Source: Penaeus vannamei
Lineage: Eukaryota; Arthropoda; Malacostraca; Decapoda; Penaeidae
DNA length: 17,500 nucleotides
NCBI RefSeq assembly: GCF_042767895.1
Contig: NC_091570.1
Span: forward strand, 32,974,419 to 32,991,918
Direction of reading: 5' to 3'
Shown here: positions 1 through 9,030 of the stretch, piece after piece
Layout of the letters: every line of letters begins with the position of its first letter
Position numbering within the stretch: position 1 is the first letter of the stretch
Program-made: the position numbers and the translations under genes
Notes under the pieces: model-generated
The model's input: the letters and a program-made list of their open reading frames with translations, nothing else
What the model was told of the DNA's origin: nothing
Database searches by the model: none

Positions 1-31
1 AGTGCCGGGAGCTTAGTTGCCTCCAGTTGAT

Positions 32-39
32 ATGCAAAT
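32..39 (+). promoter_or_regulatory. Octamer motif ATGCAAAT
   Basis: A perfect POU-type octamer lies in GC-rich unique DNA at the left edge. A lone 8-mer is expected by chance every few tens of kb, and nothing around it marks a promoter. It is recorded only as a motif. Confidence 0.15.
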
Positions 40-175
40 GGGCCGGCGGGGATTCACTCGGGCCGGAGGAGTCCTTCGAGACGTGAACTCACTGGCGATG
101 GAGTGGCCCGAGGAAAGTGATTAGCGGGGCGTCGTCGACTGGATGAGCGAGGCAAGGGATTCGGTGCGCTTTTAG

Positions 176-412
<237 letters not shown>

Positions 413-425
413 TATGTGTGTGTGT

Positions 426-720
426 TGCAAGTGGTGGCACATTGCAAGTGGCAAGGGACACGTGGCATCAAATCATCGGAGGTTGAAAATGTTATTGTTC
501 TAAGTTATCTTGTGACAATTGTCTATCTGTCACTTGGATAAAGTGGAGGACTTCGCAGCAGAATGTGAGACAAACTTGTTCAAAAACCTTGAAAATACTT
601 GTTAGGAATTGTTTTTCTCACGAAATATTTTGATAATTCTACCTCGGAGAGTATTGTTATTACACTGATGTGATGTTTTGTATAAACATCTGTATTTCTC
701 TACAGCTTGTTCAAATGTTG
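426..720. other. Unique sequence, no gene seen
   Basis: Moderately AT-rich unique DNA. A 10-bp direct repeat TTGCAAGTGG occurs at 425-434 and 442-451, and an E-box CACGTG at 459-464. No open frame with coding character is visible. Confidence 0.6.
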
Positions 721-935
721 AAATAATAGTAATAATGATAATAGTAGTAGTGATAATGATAAAAATAATGTCAGTAATGATTGTGACAAGAGGAACTATA
801 ATTTTCATAACGATGATAATAATAGTGATAACAATACCAGAAACATTATTGATACTAATGATGATAAGGATAAAGATGATAATGTTATTACTCCTTTTGT
901 TAATCATTATTATCAATATTATTTTATTACAAACA
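721..935. repeat. Degenerate ATR/ATT trinucleotide tract
   Basis: Imperfect triplets of AAT, AGT, GAT and TAA type run across about 200 bp, and toward the right end the orientation turns to ATT/ATC. This looks like an old decayed trinucleotide microsatellite. The Ile/Met/Val-rich open frames on both strands are a by-product of stop-poor ATN triplets and have no protein signature. Confidence 0.8.
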
Positions 936-1283
936 TCATGAGTACCATTATTGTTGTCACTGTTTTATTGATGTTTAGGTGTTTTTTTTATACAATTAAA
1001 CTTTTTTTTATTATTCGTATTTGAGGAAACTGCAGTACATATACGCACGACGGAAAAATGAGCAAAACTGCTATACTAATAAACCACAACGAACCAGTTT
1101 TGCGAAAAAAGGGGAAAGACTCGTGAGTAGCGGTTGGCCTTTCGAGCGAGCAACGCCCCCTGACCCGGATTCCTCGAGAGCAGGGACACGCTCGCCGGTT
1201 TATGATCTGTGCGAGTCCTCATTAGAATTCTGGAATTTCGGTTTTCGGGAGGGGGGGGGGCTGGCAGGATCCCGGCGGAGGCT
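936..1283. other. Unique sequence with G10 homopolymer
   Basis: The left part is T-rich and AT-rich; from about 1120 it becomes mixed to GC-rich. A G10 run lies at 1251-1260, just before the minisatellite. An open frame entering from about 1021 runs into the repeat array. It gives no recognisable domain and is probably fortuitous. Confidence 0.55.
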
Positions 1284-1683
1284 TGGAGTTGCTTTTGAGT
1301 TGCTTTGGAGTTGTTTTGAGTTGAAGTTGCTTTTCAGTTGCTTTGGAGTTGAAGTTGCTTTTGAGTTGTTTTGAGTTGAAGTTGCTTTTGAGTTGTTTTG
1401 AGTTGAAGTTGCTTTTCAGTTGCTTTGGAGTTGTTTTGAGTTGAAGTTGCTTTTGAGTTGTTTTGAGTTGAAGTTGCTTTGGAGTTGTTTTGAGTTGAAG
1501 TTGCTTTTGAGTTGTTTTGAGTTGAAGTTGCTTTTGAGTCGTTTTGAGTTGAAGTTGCTTTGGAGTTGTTTTGAGTTAAAGTTGCTTTTGAGTTGTTTTG
1601 AGTTGGAGTTGCTTTGGAGTTGGAGTTGCTTTGGAGTTGAAGTTGCTTTGGAGTTGTTTTGAGTTGAAGTTGCTTTGGAGTTT
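1284..1683. repeat. 27-bp minisatellite, about 14-15 copies
   Basis: A tandem array built from 9-bp subunits of the kinds GAGTTGTTT, TGAGTTGAA and GTTGCTTTT, which combine into a 27-bp period over most of the array. The first and last parts are less regular and show extra or missing 9-12-bp subunits. The plus strand is almost entirely G and T. Because 27 is divisible by three, the array reads as a nine-residue peptide repeat (Cys-Phe-Glu-Leu-Lys-Leu-Leu-Leu-Ser type) on plus and an Asn-Ser-Lys-Gln-Leu-rich repeat on minus. Neither continues into unique coding sequence, so I treat it as non-coding. Confidence 0.95.
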
Positions 1684-1694
1684 TTAGAGTGACG

Positions 1695-1743
1695 GTATAA
1701 GGCCACTCGATAACAGTTAGACGTTGATAGTAAGAAAATCATG
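1695..1743. repeat. Direct repeat copy 1 (49 bp)
   Basis: This 49-bp unique sequence starts GTATAAGGCCACTCGATAAC and ends AAAATCATG. It is repeated 208 bp further on. The ends are identical between copies, while the middle here reads AGTTAGACGTTG. Confidence 0.95.
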
Positions 1744-1829
1744 GTGTTGCAAAAGCTGGATAATTATCTGTATATATTGCAAATGTAAACATATACGTGC
1801 TTGTATGTGCGTGTGTGTGGGCAGATATA

Positions 1830-1833
<4 letters not shown>

Positions 1834-1904
<71 letters not shown>
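1834..1904. repeat. (TG)n microsatellite, about 35 copies
   Basis: A perfect TG run of 71 bp lies between the two copies of the 48/49-bp direct repeat. Confidence 0.98.
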
Positions 1905-1907
<3 letters not shown>

Positions 1908-1950
1908 AGGCCACTCGATAACAGTGTGTGTTGATAGTAAGAAAATCATG
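1903..1950. repeat. Direct repeat copy 2 (48 bp)
   Basis: The second copy of the 1695-1743 sequence. In the middle the bases AGTTAGACGTTG are replaced by AGTGTGTGTTG, so the unique core has become GT-like. (TG)n arrays lie directly on both sides. This suggests duplication of a unit with flanking microsatellite, followed by slippage or conversion of the core. Confidence 0.95.
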
Positions 1951-1995
1951 TGTGTGTGTGTGTGTAATTGTGTGTGTGTGTGTGCAAATGTGTAT

Positions 1996-2079
<84 letters not shown>

Positions 2080-2102
2080 GTGCGTGCGTGCGTGTGTGCG
2101 TG
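1949..2102. repeat. (TG)n compound array with TGCG end
   Basis: Short TG blocks interrupted by AAT and CAAATGTATACG lead to a perfect TG run at 1999-2077. TGCG tetranucleotide units follow to about 2102. The alternating purine-pyrimidine sequence could adopt Z-DNA. Confidence 0.97.
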
Positions 2103-3169
2103 CTTACGCCCAATAATGAATATATGCCGCATGTTACCATTGCTTCCAAATCATCGCTACTGATCAGATAACAAAGATATTTTTCGCGTCCGCTGTTGGC
2201 TCTGGCTCGTCGTCGGCGTGCAGGTCAGGCGAGCTTAGTTGAGTCATGCTTTTCTACGCCTGTTTAAAGTCATCCGCTGTTGGTCCAACACCGACAATCC
2301 AGTCATTGTTTTTCCAGGTTAAACTCAGGCAGACATTGTTGTCCAGAGTGATTTAGCAAGCAGCAGCATTTCGGAATTCGTCCCACGAAATGAAATTATA
2401 TTACGAGCATTTCGACCGGTGCGAGAGATCTGGAGGCTTGCCCCCTCGGGTTCCTTTCCTTTATTTTCTTCGTAGTCATCCCTAATGAATGAAGGCCCTT
2501 CCACTGTCACACAAGAGAGGGCGGGAGAGAAATTCGACCCATTGCATGCTGTCCCCCAATCCGCTTAGTTAAGTCTCGAGAATCAAACTTATCTCGCACT
2601 TACGGCGATTTTGCTTTCAGTGTCTTCTCAGTGTTCACACTCGACGGGCGAGGTTTTTCAGTCTCCAGTGCCAAACCGCCCGGCATCGCTTCGGAACGAA
2701 AATACGGTAAAACAAAGACCTTTACGAAATCGGGGGAGTCTCTGGCATCCCGAGGACCCGGACAGGAGATGGGGCGGAGGCTGATCTGATCCGATTACGA
2801 GGTTCCGTCTTATTCTGGTGCGTCGCAGTTTTGCTCTGCAGTTGTTGCTTTCTCTTCCATTCCTCCGCGAGAGAGAGTTTTTCGAGTGTGTTCGTTTCCC
2901 CCCTTTTCAACATTGTCCCCAGCGGTGTCAAGAAACAAATCTTGTCTAGATGTTTTCCCTTGAAGCAGCGAAATCTTTAATTCAATTAGTATCTCTTTTC
3001 CCTTCTGCGGCAGGAGATTATGTGACGTGCAAGATAAAACCCGAGAGGTCTTGCAGCGTCATTCGAACTGGAGAAGGAGAGCGAGACCTTCCTGCTGCCG
3101 CCGACGCAGGCGTTGGGCGCAGTGTGGGTAGCCGGAACTGCGTCCCTTTATACATATTTATACAGACTT

Positions 3170-3170
<1 letters not shown>
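2103..3170. other. Unique sequence, no convincing gene
   Basis: About 1.07 kb of mixed-composition DNA. TCCGCTGTTGG occurs twice (about 2189 and 2271). A short reverse-strand frame at 2722-2931 (69 codons) is lysine- and glutamate-rich and non-repetitive, but it has no recognisable motif or supporting context. I do not call a gene. Confidence 0.5.
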
Positions 3171-3237
<67 letters not shown>

Positions 3238-3252
3238 AATAGATAGATGTAT

Positions 3253-3309
<57 letters not shown>

Positions 3310-3374
3310 GTGTATGTATATGTACATTATATATATTTATGTATATATATAAACAAATAAATAAATATATATAC

Positions 3375-3430
<56 letters not shown>
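3171..3430. repeat. Compound AT array in three blocks
   Basis: Three perfect AT blocks, at about 3178-3235, 3254-3302 and 3376-3429, are separated by AGATAGATGTATGG-type and AAATAAATA-type spacers. Each block is self-complementary and can extrude as a cruciform. GATA/TATC-like tetranucleotides follow near 3460-3470. Confidence 0.97.
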
Positions 3431-3433
<3 letters not shown>

Positions 3434-3501
3434 ATGTGTTATGTATTCATACATACAGATAGATAGATAAATACTAAATCTATTTGTATGTGTCTCTCTT
3501 T

Positions 3502-3521
3502 ACACACACACACACACACAT
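3502..3521. repeat. Short (CA)n microsatellite
   Basis: A 20-bp CA run follows CTCTCTTTA in the right flank of the AT array. Confidence 0.9.
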
Positions 3522-4255
3522 ATATTTTACCAAAAACAATGATATTGTTTGGTTTGCCTGGGGACCCATCATATGTGTAAAGGTAATGTGATCCGTGTGC
3601 GATGGTTCTGTTCAGGAAAATTTTAACTCATTCAATAATGAACAAGGTCGACACTGAGTCAGACGAATGAATCTGGGTCTCGATCCGAGACTTCCTTAGT
3701 TTCGGACAAAGCCCGGTCCTATTATTCAGGACCGAGTCCTGGAGTTAGAATTGTGGGAAAACCTCCCACAACTCGACCACCAAGCCATACCATTATTGCA
3801 CCAACACTAGATAAATTTTTGATATTTTTGTTTCGAAAGACAAACACAATATAGATCTGCTTTTTTTTTCGAACGGCCGCTCTCTCTCTCTCTATTTCTC
3901 TTTTTCCTTCTTTCTCCCTACAGTCAATGCTTTGTCATGGGCACGCTCCCCTCCAATGCAGCCAGGGTGTGCCACTTACACACTTACGAGTTTCCTAATT
4001 TCTTGATCCATTTAAATTTTAGTCGAATACCTCTCAGTACCATCGATCGCGGTCATTTCAGATCAGCTTAAAATTATGTGATTGGCTGGAAACAGAAAAA
4101 CATGAGAGAAATAATGGGAGAGAAAGCACGCAATTTGCCACCTTGTCTCATAAATCATAATGTATCCCTTTCTCTCTCTCTCTTTGTTTTCACTATCTTT
4201 CCAATTATCTCTCTATCAGCCCATTGTTACATCTCACCCAACTCACTACCACTAT
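3522..4255. other. Unique sequence, no gene; hairpin block inside
   Basis: Mixed-composition DNA with no coding frame of note. It contains the three-hairpin block described separately (3677-3771), a short CT run near 3881-3895 and another near 4168-4182. A small palindrome AACAATGATATTGTT lies near 3535-3549. Confidence 0.55.
3677..3771. repeat. Three consecutive perfect hairpins; possible SINE or MITE
   Basis: Three stem-loops occur in 95 bp. The first is GTCTCG/CGAGAC at 3677-3691 with a 3-nt loop. The second is CGGTCCT/AGGACCG at 3714-3734 with a 7-nt loop. The third is TTGTGGGA/TCCCACAA at 3751-3771 with a 5-nt loop. On the reverse strand the right flank reads TGGCTTGGTGGTCGAG, which is loosely like a pol III box A, and GGATCGAGACC is close to a box B. 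They are about 100 bp apart, too far for a normal tRNA. This could be a degraded tRNA-derived SINE or a miniature element. The stems are certain; the identity is inference. Confidence 0.45.
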
Positions 4256-5018
<763 letters not shown>

Positions 5019-5155
5019 GTGCATATAAGCATGGGTAAAACCATTAGCTCAAATCCCAAGCCTACCAAAGCTCTGCATGGGTTCTAAAATTAACCTAACC
5101 CAAGCTTCCATGTGGCATCTGCGCCTGCCTGTGTGGTTTCCAAACCAGAAACATG
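5019..5155 (-). repeat. Inverted-repeat arm 1
   Basis: The reverse complement of this arm matches 5564-5670. The outer block (44 bp, starting GTGCATATAAGCATG) agrees at 38 of 44 positions. The inner block (42 bp, starting AAGCTTCCA) agrees at 34 of 42, by hand alignment. Between the two blocks arm 1 carries about 33 bp absent from arm 2. That extra piece includes CTGCATGGGTTCT, which resembles the inner end of arm 2. The arms are diverged, so the event is not recent. Confidence 0.88.
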
Positions 5156-5563
5156 TCCTGTCGTGTTCACCGCTCCAAGACCACCCCCTTGTCCCTCCAG
5201 TGACCAGGAAGCGCGCTACTGCTGATCACCATTCACAATCTTGTATGATGTCTTTCCTTTACTTGTTTTACTCTTCAGCAATAAAGAGTCAAGCCATTAA
5301 TAAAGATCTTTGTCTTTACCTGTCTTTTTCAGAGGCGTGCATTCGAATCCCACCGCTGCCACCAGTCATGAGCATGTCGGCGATGAAAAGCAATCTTAGC
5401 TTTTAAATGGCTAGCAACTCAAATTAAGAACCACATATGATATAAGACTGGGAACGGTTATTAGCAGTGACAGCTCACGGCCAATTGAGGTTTGAGAGGG
5501 AGGTCTTGGCATGGTGTCAATGATAGTTGTTCTAAGGGGTCATATATGGTCAGCCATAATCGT
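5156..5563. other. Interior of the inverted-repeat structure
   Basis: About 408 bp lie between the two arms. There is no transposase-like frame. The interior holds two AATAAA motifs near 5279-5312, a pyrimidine-rich stretch ending TTTTTCAG at 5331-5332, and the tRNA-Leu-like segment described separately. A 109-codon plus frame from 5077 crosses arm 1 and the interior and has no recognisable domain. Confidence 0.5.
5320..5364 (+). pseudogene. tRNA-Leu-like 3' half with encoded CCA
   Basis: AGAGGCGTGC then ATTCGAATCC then CACCGCTGCC, A and CCA match the variable arm, T arm and 3' acceptor strand of eukaryotic cytosolic tRNA-Leu (type with GGTAGCG/CGCTGCC acceptor). The box B core TTCGAATCC is intact. 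The T stem has lost two pairing bases: GCATTCGAA here, where the family has GGGTTCGAA. The preceding GTCTTTTTC still resembles the long variable arm. The 5' half is not recognisable: no GGTAGCG acceptor strand or box A. Eukaryotic tRNA genes do not encode CCA, so its presence suggests reverse transcription of a mature tRNA 3' end, a tRNA-derived SINE head, or, on the reverse strand, an extended primer-binding site of an LTR element. It is not a functional tRNA gene. Confidence 0.6.
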
Positions 5564-5670
5564 CATGTTTGTTTGCAGATTGGAACCCATGCAGGCAGAT
5601 GCAGAAGCCATGTGGAAGCTTGGCTTGGCTTGAAATTTGAGTTAATGGCGTTACACATGCTTATATGCAC
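5564..5670 (+). repeat. Inverted-repeat arm 2
   Basis: The second arm of the inverted repeat, 107 bp, opposite in orientation to 5019-5155. It runs from CATGTTTGTTTGCAG to GCTTATATGCAC. The span with both arms is about 650 bp, the size range of foldback elements or MITEs. I cannot define terminal boundaries or a target-site duplication by eye. Two independent insertions of one repeat family in opposite orientation would look the same. Confidence 0.88.
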
Positions 5671-5743
5671 ATACATCCTTATGACATGAGTGGTTTTTGC
5701 ATGTTTGGCTTGGAGTATGATTGAAGTACAATTCTGATCACTG

Positions 5744-5817
5744 ATTGGCCAATCTTTTCTCTCCCTTGCTTTCTTCTCCTATAAATGTATTAAGGTGTAT
5801 AAGACGTGCTTTCACTC
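5744..5817 (+). promoter_or_regulatory. TATA-type promoter-like stretch
   Basis: A palindromic CCAAT box ATTGGCCAAT (5744-5753) is followed 26 bp later by TATAAAT (5780-5786). An initiator-like TTCACTC (5811-5817) has its A about 34 bp from the TATA start, slightly longer than usual. A second TATAAG lies at 5798-5803. The spacing suits a plus-strand RNA polymerase II promoter, but no coding exon is recognisable downstream. The AT-rich sequence makes chance TATA motifs likely. Confidence 0.28.
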
Positions 5818-5898
5818 ATGTTAGTTTTGCTGTGTGAAAGTGTTGTGTTAAAAATTTTGTGACGGGAAATGGCAGTGCTCTCACTCACTCTGTCTCCC

Positions 5899-5911
5899 TG
5901 ACCTGAGGTCA
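5899..5911. promoter_or_regulatory. Palindromic nuclear-receptor-type site
   Basis: TGACCTGAGGTCA is a perfect 13-bp palindrome. It is made of two exact AGGTCA half-sites in everted orientation with one base between. AGGTCA is the consensus half-site of many nuclear receptors. The arrangement differs from the inverted repeat typical of ecdysone response elements. It lies about 85 bp downstream of the initiator-like motif. Confidence 0.3.
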
Positions 5912-7009
5912 CATTCCTGATAAAAGATGCAGTATCCCGATCTCTGATAGCTAGCATAGAATATCATTTATTAAATGATTAATTTCTCTCGTTATTAGAA
6001 ATTTATATTTTTTTCAACTCTAATGAATTCAATGCATCCGTGATTTTCTCTCAAACTGAGAATTAACTGCTTGTGATTTTACATAGTTATTTCACCAAAT
6101 TCTATGTATTTCATTTTCTTCATGTGCAATGCCCGTTGATTGACTGTTATAAATTTTATCGTTTTTACTCTTTTAGTCGTTTCTGTAATGATAACATCAT
6201 ATTTATTCTATACTCATAAATAGCTTATCTCCTAGCTCTGAGCTAACCTGATCTTACACTCCCTTTTCCTTCTAGTCGGTCGAATATATAGAGAGATCTA
6301 TGAAATTGACGCCCTCATTTTCCTATAGGTTTGTTGTTTGTCATTGTTGACAGTTTATAGATAATCGTAGCACCGTTACATAGCGCACAGGGAGGACAAA
6401 TATAATCTGGGGTTGTGTGAATCGTCTAATTGAACAACACTCCGACGAACAACACTTGGTATAGAGTTAATCGTTTTGTTGGCAACTTTATTTATCTGCG
6501 TGAGCCCATATTTACGTTCATTCATAAATGTAGATCTAGATATTAAGCTAGAATCATTATTCGCTTTTAATCACGCCCTTCTCACCCTCACCGAAGTCGC
6601 TTGCATGTGCTGGGTAAAATCGTGTGAATTTGTGATAGACACTGTCACAAGCGCCCGTCACTGATTCGCAGAAAAGAGTGGGTTTTAGATTTCTCCCCCG
6701 TCTCGTTTCAGTTTGTTTCGCTTGCCAGTTTGGACATAGGAACGACAAGCTTAAGCTAGATATAGCTACCTTGGTTATCAGACTTTTGTAGCGAATGGGA
6801 AATTAAGAGTGAATAGAAACATATATTGCATTGTGCAATTCTAAGAAAGGAAGTTGTATTATGAGAAGCTTGAAAAAATGTTACCATTCACTAATAGGTA
6901 CATTCCGTTGATTAATAGGATATGTTGTTGTCGTAATTAAGTATATGATCAGGTTCACCGACTGACCACAGGATATTCGACACGTTAACGAAGGAGGACC
7001 CTGCTGCTG

Positions 7010-7306
7010 ATACGGTCGCCTCAGGATGCCGTAGGAGGGAAGTCATCGGAAAATCGGCTTAGGCCTGAAGACCAGGAGTTCGTCAGAGCAGGCATTAAGC
7101 CGCCCCAAGATGTAGTGGAAGGGTGCCTGTAGATCCAGCGAAGGACCAGGAACTCGTCAGTGCAGGTACAAGTCGCCCTAGGATGCTGTGAAAGGGCGCC
7201 ACCTGCCTGGGCGCTCGTAGATCCTGTCAAAGTCCAGGAGCTCGTCAGCGCAGGTATCAGCCGCTCTAGGACGCCAGAAAGGACACCGTCTGCTCCGACG
7301 TCCCTT
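7010..7306. repeat. 74-88-bp minisatellite, about 3.5 copies
   Basis: Repeat starts are marked by GACCAGGAGTTCGTCAG (7070), GACCAGGAACTCGTCAG (7144) and GTCCAGGAGCTCGTCAG (7232), so full units are 74 and 88 bp. A partial unit with CGCCTCAGGATGCCGTAGG precedes them from about 7018. The 88-bp unit has an extra stretch containing ACCTGCCTGGGCGCTC. Unit lengths are not multiples of three and the units are diverged, so the reverse-strand 100-codon frame across them is not credible as a protein. Confidence 0.9.
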
Positions 7307-7616
<310 letters not shown>

Positions 7617-7837
7617 AACAGTGAATACAGGGATTGTTTTTTTCTTATATCTCTTATTTATATTTTTTGCCATTTTTGCTGTTTCCTTCGAGAATTCTTC
7701 GAGTATCATTCCCCCTTCGTTGCCCTTTCTTCTAACTTCTCATTTAATCTCTTTAAAGGGCTCAAATAAAGGGGTCAGAAAGTGGTCGATCCCACTGCTT
7801 CGACATATAATCCCTTGCGGGTAGAAAGTATAGGTAT

Positions 7838-8083
7838 CATGATAATGCCATTAATAATAATAACTACTGTACCTTTTATTATTGATGTCATCATCATCAT
7901 CACCATTACTACCATCGCCATCGTTATCATCACCACCATCATTAACATCACCATCATTGTCATCACCACCACCCTCATTATCCTCCACATCATTATGATC
8001 CACCATTATCATCATCATCACCATCACCATCACCAACACCATCATCATCATCATTATCATCACCACCATCACCATCACTGTCT
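7838..8083. repeat. Degenerate CAT/CAC trinucleotide tract
   Basis: ATC, ACC and ATT triplets run for about 245 bp, with a His-rich plus-strand translation at the right end (CACCAT-type units, 8000-8083). The array is old and substituted. The Ile/Thr/His-rich frame continues through three further repeats and is not a gene. Confidence 0.88.
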
Positions 8084-8290
8084 CGGAGGCCGCCGTTGTG
8101 CCGGGGAATACCTCAGTTGGGGACCAGGAGGGCCTCTAGGCGCACGGGTCCGAGTCCTTGCTGCGCCCCGGAGGACAGTCCCCCGGGGTGGCGGTCCTTA
8201 CCTGCCGGAGAAAGGCTCTCCGGAAGAAAGCGCCGCCCTGGTCCTGGCGAGGGAACTGGTGACGAAGAGGCTGTCCGAACTCTTTAATTT
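8084..8290. other. GC-rich island between triplet repeats
   Basis: About 200 bp of strongly GC-rich, CpG-rich unique DNA sits abruptly between the CAT triplet tract and the 34-bp minisatellite. All nearby frames are open, but I recognise no domain and no clear splice-bounded exon. It may be a captured fragment or a decayed exon. Confidence 0.5.
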
Positions 8291-8306
8291 CTTGATCATT
8301 GTTATT

Positions 8307-8536
8307 ATTGTCAGTATTCCCTTTATTAATTATTATTGTTATTATCAATATTCCCTTTATCAGTTATTATTGGTATTATCAGTATTCCCTTTATCAATTA
8401 TTATTGCTATTATCAATATTCCCTTTGTCAATTATTATTGTTATTATCAATATTCCCTTTATCAATTATTATTGTTATTATCAATATTTCCTTTATCATT
8501 TATTATTGCTATTATCAATATTCCCTTTATCATCAC
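8307..8536. repeat. 34-bp minisatellite, about 6.8 copies
   Basis: Units start at 8307, 8341, 8375, 8409, 8443, 8477 and 8511 (last one partial). The spacing is exactly 34 bp with no indels. Each unit contains TATTCCCTTTATCA or a one-base variant and a TTATTATTG block. Substitutions are few: CAGTA or CAATA, TGGT, TGCT or TGTT, and one TTTCC. The left and right flanks are ATC/ATT triplets, which suggests the unit arose from the triplet tract. Confidence 0.96.
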
Positions 8537-8732
<196 letters not shown>

Positions 8733-8736
8733 CATG

Positions 8737-8830
8737 TATATAACTATCTATCTATCATCTGTCAATCTTTCTTTCTAACGATCTACCTACTTGCCTATCC
8801 ATCTATTTACCTATGTACTTATCGATATAT
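8737..8830. repeat. Degenerate CTAT/CTAC tetranucleotide tract
   Basis: Imperfect CTATCTAT, CTACCTAC and CTATTTAC units lie between the CA and TG/CG arrays. Confidence 0.7.
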
Positions 8831-8837
8831 ATAATTT

Positions 8838-9030
8838 TGTGTGCGCGCGTGTGCGTGTGTGCATGTGTGTGTGTGTGCGTGTGCGCGTGTGCGCGTGTGT
8901 GCATGTGTGTGCGTGTGCGTGTGTGCATGTGTATGTGTGTTTGTGTGCGTGTGTGTGTGCGTGTGCGTGTGTGTGCATGTGTGTGCGTGTGCGTGTGTGT
9001 GTGTGTGTGTGCGTGCGTGCGTGCGTGTGT
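8838..9030. repeat. TG/TGCG mixed array, Z-DNA prone
   Basis: Alternating purine-pyrimidine DNA of 193 bp with TG and CG steps intermixed (TGTGCGCGCGTGTG, TGCATG and GCGTGCGTGC blocks). The CG steps are interspersed throughout, unlike the pure AC and CA arrays elsewhere. Sequence of this type has strong Z-DNA potential. Confidence 0.95.

Larger units (their letters stand above)
5671..7009. other. AT-rich unique sequence, no gene seen
   Basis: Apart from the motifs listed separately, this 1.3-kb stretch is AT-rich, repeat-poor unique DNA. It has short frames of at most about 60 codons on either strand, for example 6476-6664 plus and 6557-6748 minus. None has recognisable protein features. It resembles intron or intergenic DNA. 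Confidence 0.6.

Noticed and set aside
5331..5364. Reverse-strand LTR retrotransposon primer-binding site complementary to tRNA-Leu
   Set aside because: The complementarity is longer than the usual 18 nt, the sequence to its right does not end in CA next to TGG on the reverse strand, and no gag or pol sequence is seen on the expected side. It is kept only as an alternative.
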